From the NCBI GenBank assembly GCA_027886785.1, contig JAPCJV010000087.1:1-7305 (forward strand): DNA of 7,305 nucleotides. The letters are read 5' to 3'. Below the pieces are notes generated by a model. That model searched no databases, had not been told where the DNA came from, and saw only the letters and a list, made by a program, of their open reading frames with translations. Position 1 is the first letter of the stretch. Every line of letters begins with the position of its first letter. A program made the position numbers and the translations under genes. This stretch comes from Nitrososphaerota archaeon (lineage in GTDB: Archaea; Thermoproteota; Nitrososphaeria; Nitrososphaerales; CADDZS01). Shown here piece by piece: positions 1 to 5,464 of this stretch.

Positions 1-259
1 GCTTTCTGTAGTTTGTGCGATTTGCGGAAAGTCTCATAGGATTGGACAGTAGGCCCACGGTTTCTTTGGAGTTGGACGTAGCCTCCGGCTGCCACTCGAA
101 TCAATGGTAAGTTTTGGTGTGGAAAGCCGAGAGTGAGTGAACGCAATTAGTCATTATCAACCCCTACAGCGTGGCAAGGATCCGCTCTCTGGTTATTTTG
201 GAGTAGGGGCAAAAGAATTACCGAGTTAGGTAAACATCGATTGCTTTATTCTTTCTAAA
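1..259. other. Gene-poor left edge with possible 3' tail of an upstream gene
   Basis: No complete gene is visible here. On the plus strand one frame is open from base 2 to a TAG at 50-52 and ends in VVCAICGKSHRIGQ. Its C-x2-C pair could be the zinc-binding tail of a gene lying left of the window, but 16 codons are too few to decide. The rest holds only short frames on both strands. The 11-mer GTGAGTGAACG at 133-143 recurs at 570-580, just upstream of the zinc-ribbon gene. The first copy of the GAGTTAGGTAAACA repeat lies at 223-236. Confidence 0.4.
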
Positions 260-550
260 TTAGGTAAACACGTTCACATCCCACCATCGAATCGTGTTTG
301 TTGTCTGTCCTACATGAGTTAGGTAATCACCCCTCTCTAATTTGTTTGCTATTACTGGCGATCCGGTGGGTATTTCTTTCACCACATAGCACCAGGCGAT
401 TTTCCTCGTTTTTCCAGATAACCCTCCGTAATGGGCTATGGAGTAGTACTTGTACGGCCTGTGCCGGTTGTTGTACACGGTTTTCAAATGAAAGGAGCCG
501 GCTTTCTTACACTTGGGGCACTCTTCTACTCGAGTCATTTTTCGGGTCAC
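260..550 (-). CDS. Small hypothetical protein with C-x2-C zinc-ribbon-like start
   Basis: The protein has 96 residues from a GTG at 550, or 92 from an ATG four codons in (538). Neither start has a clear ribosome binding site, and the ATG is equally likely. Near the N-terminus is CPKC (residues 11-14). A basic, aromatic stretch follows (N27-N-R-H, Y33-K-Y-Y) with H40 and C54 in WCYV, which could supply the other zinc ligands. This pattern (CPxC, Asn-Arg, Tyr-rich, a later His, W-x-Y) resembles short archaeal proteins of unknown function that are common in accessory regions; that comparison is from memory and I cannot name a family. The gene sits alone among the TTAGGTAAACA repeats, which reach into its coding part and its stop codon. 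Its last bases also recur in degraded form at 595-617. DNA binding is possible but not shown. Confidence 0.55.
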   Translation of the reverse strand: MTRKMTRVEECPKCKKAGSFHLKTVYNNRHRPYKYYSIAHYGGLSGKTRKIAWCYVVKEIPTGSPVIANKLERGDYLTHVGQTTNTIRWWDVNVFT

Positions 551-593
551 AAAATTAGAAAAAAAGTTGGTGAGTGAACGATCGTCGTAGGAA

Positions 594-636
594 AGTTAGG
601 TAAAAACGCTCACACCCTGCTACTGTTTACCTAACT
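594..636. repeat. 11-bp perfect inverted repeat beside a degenerate copy of the zinc-ribbon gene 3' end
   Basis: AGTTAGGTAAA (594-604) and TTTACCTAACT (626-636) are exact reverse complements separated by 21 bases. On the minus strand the left arm plus its flank reads GGGTGTGAGCGTTTTTACCTAA. This matches 19 of 22 bases with the end of the zinc-ribbon gene (260-281 minus), including its stop codon. The left arm therefore looks like a leftover piece of a second copy of that gene. A palindromic protein-binding or recombination site is the other reading. Confidence 0.5.
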
Positions 637-653
637 CATTTTTGGAAAAGAGG

Positions 654-690
654 CACTTTCACAAGTCCCCAAAAACAGGGGGCTAAAGTG
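654..690 (-). terminator. Bulged hairpin downstream of the dehydrogenase remnant
   Basis: CACTTT (654-659) pairs with AAAGTG (685-690), and AGTCCCC (664-670) pairs with GGGGGCT (678-684) with one G-T wobble. This leaves a 4-base bulge and a 7-base A-rich loop. It begins only three bases beyond the dehydrogenase stop (693-695, minus) and is followed on that strand by the T-rich CCTCTTTTCC. Its placement suggests the former transcription terminator of that gene, kept after the gene decayed. Hairpins are not required for archaeal termination, so the role is inferred. Confidence 0.4.
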
Positions 691-692
691 AA

Positions 693-972
693 TCATGGAT
701 GAAGGATAACTTTGGTGTAGCCTTCAACTCGCGACCCGAATATAGCGTAGGCTTGGGGCGCCTCCTCCATGCTGTGATGGTGTGAAACCACAAAGCTCGG
801 TGTGGCAACTCCCGAGTTGATGAGGCTCAATAAATATCGATTGTACTTCTTGACTTTACATGAACCAGTCCCGATCTTCAATCCCTTTCCAAAGAGTCAT
901 CTATTTTTACCACCAATCCAGGCGCTTCAGGTAAGTGTCGATTGTAGTCGCCAGTTATTGAAGTATATAAAA
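693..972 (-). pseudogene. C-terminal remnant of a zinc-type alcohol dehydrogenase (MDR superfamily)
   Basis: The last 62 codons read well as the C-terminal end of a medium-chain, zinc-dependent alcohol/formaldehyde dehydrogenase. They include KVKKYNRYLLSLINSG, PSFVVSHHHSMEEAPQAY, and a terminal EGYTKVILHP. Upstream, the same frame continues with family-like sequence (SAWIGGKNR, LFGKGLKIGTGSC) but is broken by TGA codons at 897-899 and 927-929. The TTG at 881 lies inside the conserved GKGLKIGTG stretch, so it is not a true start. The catalytic zinc site and most of the NAD-binding fold are absent, leaving about a quarter of the usual 340-380 residues. The start of similarity near 970 is approximate. 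The frame joins that of the glyoxalase-like fragment further upstream. Identification is from recalled family motifs, not from a search. Confidence 0.75.
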
Positions 973-995
973 ATCACAGAAGAGGCATTTTGGAT

Positions 996-1400
996 TCAGC
1001 GATTCCAAATTCTCGTCTCCGGCATTTCAAGGTTATTTATCCACGAAACATTATTTTGGAACCAAGATTTGTCAGACGTTACTAGATTGTATCTCCTTTT
1101 GACTCCCTTAGTGTCGCCCGATCCCAGCAGATAAGCGCACGGTGAATCCCCGAACTGGCTGAGCCTCTTTGAGAGCCAAGATTCTCCCGAAACAGGGCTC
1201 GCAAGGCAGACGGGAGTGTTTCTAAATGCAGCCACGATGCAGTCCTCAAGTGCACCTTTTCTTTCAAGAGGCTCGTCAAGACCATACACCCGCTTGAAAA
1301 GTTCTATTCTTGCGGACATTTCTTTTACCCCGACCACCACTTGTTCTATGCCGGTTAGAGAGTCACTTCTGACTCCACCTGAACCGTAGCTCGAGGACAT
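996..1400 (-). pseudogene. VOC/glyoxalase-like domain fragment
   Basis: The frame of 134 residues contains LTGIEQVVVGVKEMSARIEL followed by FKRVYGL, the usual first strand and helix of a vicinal-oxygen-chelate (glyoxalase/dioxygenase fold) domain. Later come TPVCLASP, SWLSKRLSQFGDSPCAYLLG and SWFQNNVSWI, which fit glyoxalase-like proteins with one or two such modules. Its ATG at 1400 lies exactly at the point where the oppositely oriented cysteine-synthase-like remnant becomes recognisable, leaving no room for a promoter. Its stop (996-998) is followed in the same frame by the dehydrogenase remnant, about 40 codons before the first homologous stretch. Both edges therefore look like rearrangement points and I call it a remnant. 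A short expressed VOC protein remains possible because the frame itself is unbroken. Substrate unknown. Confidence 0.5.
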
Positions 1401-1835
1401 GGACTTGGAACCGGGACCGGAGGAACTCTCTTAGGAGTGGCACGTGCATTCAGGGAGAAGGGAATCAATTCTAGAATAATTGGGGTGGAGCCATCCGATG
1501 CGACAGTTTTGGAGGAATGGGCTAGAAGTGGTTTTCTGAGTTCCTTTCTGGAGAAAAAACTGGGAATGCCGAAGAGAAAATACATCATCGAGGAGATGGT
1601 AGAGGAATCAGTACCTGACGAGATAATCCACGTCAAACATGAAGAAGCGAGGGAAATGGCAAATAGGCTCTGTCAAGAGGAAGAACTATTTTGCGGAATA
1701 TCCTCGGGGGCAAATGTCGTGGCCGCAATTAAGCTTGCGGAAAAGTTAGGACGTGGCTCCAATATTGTTACTGTATGCGTGGATCGACGCGATAGATACT
1801 TTCCAGAATATCCAAATGAAGCCTATGTAATCTAG
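1399..1835 (+). pseudogene. 5'-truncated PLP-dependent cysteine synthase family enzyme
   Basis: Homology begins abruptly with GLGTGTGGTLLGVARAF, the glycine-rich phosphate-binding loop that lies about halfway through cysteine synthases and cystathionine beta-synthases (fold type II). It continues through IIGVEPSDATVLEEW, then PDEIIHVKHEEAREMANRL and the conserved GISSGAN, to the end at VDRRDRYFPEYPNEAYVI. About 145 residues remain of roughly 300. The N-terminal half, including the PLP-binding lysine and the substrate-binding asparagine loop, is absent. The frame upstream meets a TGA at 1380-1382 with only unrelated codons between. A GTG at 1437 could start a 132-residue peptide, but it could not bind PLP normally. 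The fragment has no internal stop, suggesting recent truncation. The ancestral enzyme probably made cysteine or a related amino acid from an activated serine; the exact substrate cannot be told. Confidence 0.85.
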
Positions 1836-1963
1836 TTAGAGCATAGGAGGCGATCGCAAGCGGGGGGGAGCAATTTCGTGAAGAGCGCGTTCCAAGCTCT
1901 GTTTGCAGGTATCAGCTAGGAACAAGCTGTGGAATTTGTTCGCTGAAGCGCCGCTAGTATAGG
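1836..1963. other. Intergenic region between convergent genes
   Basis: This short gap separates the 3' ends of the cysteine-synthase-like remnant (plus) and xdhC (minus). It contains GAACAA (1920-1925) with TTGTTC (1936-1941), a 6-bp stem with a 10-base loop, and a run of seven G near 1862. No T-run follows the hairpin on either strand, so a terminator role is only a guess. No gene is seen. Confidence 0.35.
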
Positions 1964-2830
1964 CTAACGGCTCTTTGATCTGGAAAGAGATTTCTGAAGA
2001 ACTTGCCTCGTTTCGGCAGCCGGTCTGCGCTCATCACCCGCATATTTTCTGCGGTGTTCGATGATTTCCGCTAGCACGGAGATCGCGATCTCCTCCAGCA
2101 AAATGGAATTGATCTCCAATCCAGCAGGCGAATGAACGGTCTCGATAAACTCCGGACTCACTCCGACCCTCAGGAGCTCTTCCTTCGTTGCTCGCCAGCG
2201 GTTCTTGCTCGCAACCATGCCAATGTAATTCAGCTTGAACTTTGCCAGATGCTCGAGCAGGCGAGTATCATTTACTCCACGGGTTACGAGCACCACATAA
2301 GCTCCCTCTGGAACCTTAATCGACTCGGTATCAAGAGTCGTGGTCGCTAGATCTGGCTGACCACACACCCCGAGAGGGTTGTGTTCAATCGTCTTGAAAC
2401 CGATTTCCTTCCCGACATTGACCAGAGTTCTTTCCAGCGGGCTGTTGAAGGTGTCCCCGAACACCATCAAAATAGGACGGGGCGCATATGCTTCCACGAG
2501 AATTTCCATGTTTCCCCCGCAATTGGTCTCCACGTGAATTTCATCGCCGTCGTCAGAAATAGAAATCTTCCCGAGGGCTGTCTTCGCGTCTTCCAAGAAA
2601 ACCTTCACGACTCGAGGGATCTGAGATTTTATTACGTCCAACCCGATGCGGACTATAGGTCCCTCGGGACAACCTCCGCCCAAAGTTCCGTACACTATTT
2701 CTCCTTCGGACGAAATGATCATTTTGAATCCCGGTTTCCCGAGAGTCGAGCCAATGGTCTTCGTAATGGTCGCTATCGCGACCTTCTGGTCCTTGAGCTC
2801 TTCAATCTTGGAAAGAAATTGATCATCCAT
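1964..2830 (-). CDS. xdhC: XdhC/CoxI family molybdenum cofactor maturation protein
   Basis: XdhC-type proteins bind molybdenum cofactor and help its sulfuration and insertion into xanthine-dehydrogenase-family enzymes (known of the family). From the ATG at 2830 the protein has 288 residues. An in-frame TTG 24 bases upstream (2854) would add eight unremarkable residues, so the ATG is preferred. The N-terminal XdhC/CoxI domain shows VAIATITKTIGST (17-29), then GTLGGGCPEG (48-57) with the conserved cysteine 54, and NCGGNMEILVE (103-113). The C-terminal Rossmann-like XdhC_C domain shows VVLVTRGVNDTRLL (179-192), YIGMVASKNRWRAT (202-215), and SPAGLEI with a following EEIAISVLAEI. The length is normal and the frame intact. 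Start follows the CAP gene by about 100 bases, so it may share that transcript or use its own weak promoter. No molybdoenzyme subunit lies nearby. A role with an aldehyde/CO/xanthine dehydrogenase encoded elsewhere is inferred. Confidence 0.9.
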   Translation of the reverse strand: MDDQFLSKIEELKDQKVAIATITKTIGSTLGKPGFKMIISSEGEIVYGTLGGGCPEGPIVRIGLDVIKSQIPRVVKVFLEDAKTALGKISISDDGDEIHVETNCGGNMEILVEAYAPRPILMVFGDTFNSPLERTLVNVGKEIGFKTIEHNPLGVCGQPDLATTTLDTESIKVPEGAYVVLVTRGVNDTRLLEHLAKFKLNYIGMVASKNRWRATKEELLRVGVSPEFIETVHSPAGLEINSILLEEIAISVLAEIIEHRRKYAGDERRPAAETRQVLQKSLSRSKSR

Positions 2831-2934
2831 TTTACAACGCCCGCTACTGAACAAGTCTATGGGGGGTTAAAGTGGGATTTATCTGTTCCACTCAGGTAGT
2901 TCGATTTCTGCGAATGAATTTCGATCCAGGGCCT

Positions 2935-4011
2935 CTAACTGGAGACGAAAATGGAGATGCTCGTCAAGAATTCTGGATTGTTTTGAGTTCCCTGGACGAG
3001 ATATACCGTGTAGACTCCGTTTCCATTTTTCTGCGCAAAGTTGGACAGGGAAAATTGGATATCGATCGAATTGCCATTCACCTGCCAAACAGACGCGTCC
3101 TCTGTGACTCCCTGCGAGAATTGCAAACATCGACTGAAGATCCCGTTGCAGGGAGGAACCACTCCTCCCAGGAAACTCCCCTGCCCATACGGGCCATAAT
3201 AATTGGAATTGAGCTCCGAGGAGCTTACGGTAGTTGGGACAGGATCGTAAAAAATCAGAATGGAAGTGGGAGAAATGTTTCCAGAGGTATTTCCAACAAT
3301 GTTCACAGTATTCCCCTGGGAGATCGGAGTGTTGAGAGTCGTCAAGAAAGTTTCAAAGTCTTCGACAAAATATACGTGAGTAGCATCATAGGCGATTCCA
3401 ATCGAAACCCTGTTGTGAAAGAAAGTGAGAATGTTATCGCGGTGCCCGTTGTTGCAACATCCTGAGTCGTTATTCATCATCTGCCACTCCAGCGAGCCTA
3501 TCGCCCTCTCTATGGTGTGCGTAGAGGTATATTCGGGCAGACTGGTGAATTCGTAGGCTACATTTTCTTCCACGAACCCAGTCCCGCTGAGTACTGAGTA
3601 CCTCATGTACGGCTTGTACCCCTGCGTGTCCCAGTGGCTGAAATATCCGTTCGTAAGCATCGAATCTGCGTGCTGCTGTCCGGATGGAATCGGGCTAAGT
3701 GTAACTGGGTCGAGTCCAGAGCTCGTCCTGTTTTCATTAATGATCGCGAGTGCATAACTTTGCAATTGTTGATAGTTCGACGGGTAACCGATTTCCACCG
3801 TAGAATTGGGGGAGGCTGTCACTCCGGTTTGGTTTGCCGGACTGACAACGTAGGTCGACGTTGATTGCGGTTGCGAGAGAAAACTGCTTATAGAAAACAT
3901 GTTAGGCAAAACCAGAATCGCGATGACGACAACAAGCGACACTGCGAAGATTGCTGCCAAAATACCCGTCTGACTCCTTTTCTTAGGCTCGGGGAAGGGT
4001 TGCGGCTCCAA
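2935..4011 (-). CDS. Membrane-anchored CAP/SCP-domain extracytoplasmic protein
   Basis: The protein has 358 residues. A short basic N-terminus precedes one hydrophobic segment (about 16-38), which fits an uncleaved signal anchor with the rest outside. A Ser/Thr/Pro/Asn linker runs to about 80. Residues 83-220 form a CAP domain (SCP/PR1 family). It shows ALAIINENRTSSGL, QQHADSM with H114, YFSHWD, EEN with E149, GHRDNIL with H190, NRVSIGIAYD, and a final VYFVEDF. The family's usual His/Glu cavity residues appear present. The last 135 residues are a beta-rich region rich in Asn/Ser with cysteines 288 and 295; C185-C186 lie in the CAP domain, so disulfides are possible. I do not recognise this C-terminal part. 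The only usual start codon is TTG at 4011. Twenty further open codons lie upstream to a TAA (4072-4074) without ATG, GTG or TTG. CAP proteins vary in function, so none is assigned. Confidence 0.85.
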   Translation of the reverse strand: MEPQPFPEPKKRSQTGILAAIFAVSLVVVIAILVLPNMFSISSFLSQPQSTSTYVVSPANQTGVTASPNSTVEIGYPSNYQQLQSYALAIINENRTSSGLDPVTLSPIPSGQQHADSMLTNGYFSHWDTQGYKPYMRYSVLSGTGFVEENVAYEFTSLPEYTSTHTIERAIGSLEWQMMNNDSGCCNNGHRDNILTFFHNRVSIGIAYDATHVYFVEDFETFLTTLNTPISQGNTVNIVGNTSGNISPTSILIFYDPVPTTVSSSELNSNYYGPYGQGSFLGGVVPPCNGIFSRCLQFSQGVTEDASVWQVNGNSIDIQFSLSNFAQKNGNGVYTVYLVQGTQNNPEFLTSISIFVSS

Positions 4012-4314
4012 ACTTTTTTCGCTTTTTTTCAGACCGAGGATTAACGATTCTCTGATTTTCTCTATTAATGTTTACAAGGATTTGAAAACGGTACTAGTGC
4101 TACGTAGGACAACTTTATCCGGTTAGTTTAGATCCCTGGGAAACTGTACGGAAAACTGATCGCTGCCACTTTGAACTTCCAAGAAAATTTAGCACGTTGT
4201 TCACGCATTAAATCAGAAGATCTGCAAAGTCTTTATCGAGGATCTAGGGAATTCACCCATTCTACACGGGGTCCAAAGTTAGTACCTGAGGGAGCACGAA
4301 ATCCCCCTGATTCA

Positions 4315-4394
4315 ACGGGTCGGGTGATGAACTAGCTCTTCGAGCTAATCAGAGCTCGTAACTAGCTCACCCGTGAAATCTTTCACGCGTGCGC
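4315..4394. ncRNA. Cluster of nested inverted repeats: candidate structured RNA or operator
   Basis: CGGGTGA (4321-4327) pairs perfectly with TCACCCG (4367-4373) and encloses two smaller hairpins: TAGCTC-TTC-GAGCTA (4333-4347) and GAGCT (4352-4356) with AGCTC (4364-4368). This would give a three-way junction, with the second hairpin competing for two bases of the outer stem. ACGGGT (4315-4320) can alternatively pair with ACCCGT (4369-4374). Directly after it, CGTGAAA-TC-TTTCACG (4372-4387) forms another perfect stem, which competes with the outer one, and GCGTGCGC (4387-4394) is nearly palindromic. AACTAGCTC is also a direct repeat (4330-4338, 4360-4368). Such mutually exclusive pairings suggest a regulatory RNA or leader, or a protein-binding site, about 120 bases before the radical SAM gene. 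No known RNA family is recognised and the strand is undecided. Confidence 0.4.
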
Positions 4395-4435
4395 AAGCAG
4401 AGAAAAAAATTCAGGATAAAAAGGATGGATCGTTC

Positions 4436-4443
4436 TATTTATT
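4436..4443 (+). promoter_or_regulatory. Possible TATA box for the radical SAM gene
   Basis: TATTTATT resembles an archaeal TATA element. Initiation about 25 bases downstream would fall near 4465 and give a 5' leader of about 50 bases holding the TTACAGTAA repeats. GATAAAAAGG at 4415-4424 is an alternative that would place the start slightly earlier. No transcript evidence is available. Confidence 0.3.
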
Positions 4444-4477
4444 GTTCTGGTCTCTAGCTTTGTGGAAAAGCCCGGGT

Positions 4478-4499
4478 TTACAGTAAGATTACAGTAACG
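4478..4499 (+). repeat. Tandem 11-bp repeat (TTACAGTAA) before the radical SAM gene
   Basis: TTACAGTAAGA (4478-4488) is followed at once by TTACAGTAACG (4489-4499). They are identical in nine of eleven positions and repeat at one DNA helical turn. Each unit is close to a palindrome (TTAC-A-GTAA). The pair ends 14 bases before the TTG start and lies downstream of the TATA-like sequence. This is the place expected for a repressor operator in an archaeal promoter. The regulator is unknown. Confidence 0.5.
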
Positions 4500-4513
4500 C
4501 TTATACGAGGAAT

Positions 4514-5437
4514 TTGGTTCACTATGGTGGATTGTCTTCGCTAGATCTGTACTCCCCCTTCGCCACGGGATCTGTGGAACTAGTGCACTCTGATTTCGAA
4601 CAACTCAAAGTTTCAAAGATCGAAGTTAGGGAGGTAAAGTGCTCCTCTTTATTGCACTCCATGAGTTTTGGCGGCTACGAGGAGTTCACGATCAATCTTT
4701 ATCGGGGATGTACTCACGGGTGCGTCTACTGCTATGCACCGTCTTTGATTCACGATGAACGAAGCTGGGGAGCTTACGTGGACGCGAAGATAAACGCTCC
4801 GTCGGTGTTGGACCGGGAACTGCGCCGGGCAAAGAAGCAGGTCGTGTTCGTATCGAGCGCGTCGGATCCCTATCAACCGGTCGAAGCAAAATATGAAATT
4901 ACGCGGAAAGTACTAAACGTCCTTTTGAAGCACGACTTTCCGGTTCTCATCCTGACTAGATCGCCTTTGGTTTTGAGGGATCTAGACCTTCTGCAGCAAT
5001 TCAAATGGGTCAGGGTAGGTTTCTCCATATCCTCGGTGCCCACAAAATCCTATGAGCCCGGTGTGCCCTCGTTAGGGAAAAGACTGGAGGCTATAAAGAA
5101 ACTCAGCGAATCAGGCATCACCACTTGGGTTTCCATGGCTCCGCTTATTCCAAAATTGATTTTGACTGATTTGGATACACTCTTTCAAAGAATCAAGGCC
5201 TCCGGTGTTTCCACCGTCACTATCGGGGTTCTGAGATTCACAGGGTACGAAGAGTCCAGAATCATGTTCGAAGAAAGAACTGGGAAGATTTCAGCGGAGG
5301 TTATGAAAGACGGCGCCGTAACCCGCCAGCGCATTGTGAAACTGGCGCAGGCCCACGGGATCGATACCAACGGCGATTGCCTCTCGTGGAAAAATGCCGA
5401 AAACGAGCTCCAATCTTTGGAGCGCTTTGGGGCTTAG
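4514..5437 (+). CDS. SPL-like radical SAM protein (Rv2578c-type)
   Basis: The protein has 307 residues. Radical SAM enzymes use a 4Fe-4S cluster to cleave S-adenosylmethionine and start radical chemistry (family knowledge). The cluster motif is CTHGCVYC (C66, C70, C73), preceded by FTINLYRGC and followed by YAP. This CxxxCxxC context is that of the spore-photoproduct-lyase-like group (COG1533). Further family marks are VVFVSSASDPYQPVE (110-124), VLILTRSPLVLRDLDLL (144-160), VRVGFSIS (167-174), and EPGVPSLGKRLEAI with LSESGI (181-202). The closest remembered relatives are uncharacterised Rv2578c-like proteins; a true photolyase role is not supported. The TTG at 4514 has GAGG (4507-4510) close upstream. 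The first 35 residues are poorly conserved, so an inner start is possible. The CruF-like gene follows after 27 bases on the same strand. Confidence 0.85.
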   Translation: MVHYGGLSSLDLYSPFATGSVELVHSDFEQLKVSKIEVREVKCSSLLHSMSFGGYEEFTINLYRGCTHGCVYCYAPSLIHDERSWGAYVDAKINAPSVLDRELRRAKKQVVFVSSASDPYQPVEAKYEITRKVLNVLLKHDFPVLILTRSPLVLRDLDLLQQFKWVRVGFSISSVPTKSYEPGVPSLGKRLEAIKKLSESGITTWVSMAPLIPKLILTDLDTLFQRIKASGVSTVTIGVLRFTGYEESRIMFEERTGKISAEVMKDGAVTRQRIVKLAQAHGIDTNGDCLSWKNAENELQSLERFGA

Positions 5438-5464
5438 AGGAATCTTTTTCACTTTATTCCCCAA

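Larger units (their letters stand above)
223..637. repeat. Five dispersed copies of a GAGTTAGGTAAACA motif
   Basis: The copies are at 223-236 (GAGTTAGGTAAACA), 260-270 (TTAGGTAAACA), 316-330 (GAGTTAGGTAATCAC), 595-606 (GTTAGGTAAAAA) and, inverted, 625-637 (GTTTACCTAACTC). Copy 2 overlaps the stop codon of the zinc-ribbon gene and copy 3 lies inside its coding sequence. The others flank it. Copies 3 and 5 share the 13-mer TTACCTAACTCAT. The spacing is irregular, so this is not a CRISPR array. Possible explanations are remnants of duplicated copies of the same small gene, recombination or end sequences of a mobile element, or binding sites. The sequence does not decide between them. Confidence 0.7.
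4012..4513. other. 500-bp gene-free region between divergent genes
   Basis: This gap separates the divergently transcribed CAP (minus) and radical SAM (plus) genes, so it should carry both promoters. No convincing coding frame is present on either strand. Contents seen: AT-rich sequence near 4060-4075 that may serve the CAP promoter, a dense group of inverted repeats at 4315-4394, TATA-like stretches at 4414-4424 and 4436-4443, and a tandem TTACAGTAA pair at 4478-4499. The part from 4080 to 4310 shows nothing I can name. Confidence 0.6.

Noticed and set aside
223..637. CRISPR array from the repeated TTAGGTAAA motif
   Set aside because: The repeats are only 11-14 bases, irregularly spaced, one is inverted, and one lies inside a coding frame.
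802..1134. Plus-strand open frame of 110 codons
   Set aside because: It runs antisense across the dehydrogenase and VOC remnants, whose minus-strand translations match known families far better.
1355..1636. Minus-strand open frame of 93 codons
   Set aside because: It is antisense to the cysteine-synthase-like remnant, which has clear homology on the plus strand.
2872..3465. Plus-strand open frame of 197 codons
   Set aside because: It lies almost wholly antisense to the CAP gene, has no recognisable motif, and its residue composition looks like a shadow of that gene.
4324..4360. C/D box small RNA
   Set aside because: GTGATGA at 4324-4330 matches a C box, but no CTGA D or D' box occurs at a suitable distance downstream.
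4321..4373. Hammerhead-type ribozyme from the three-way junction
   Set aside because: The required CUGAUGA and GAAA core elements are not both present around the junction.
4300..4395. tRNA gene, possibly with an intron
   Set aside because: There is no consistent acceptor stem, D-loop GG or T-loop TTCRANT with a proper stem, and no placeable anticodon arm.
4514..5437. Spore photoproduct lyase (SplB)
   Set aside because: Only the radical SAM core and group features match. Nothing supports spore DNA repair, and the organism appears archaeal.
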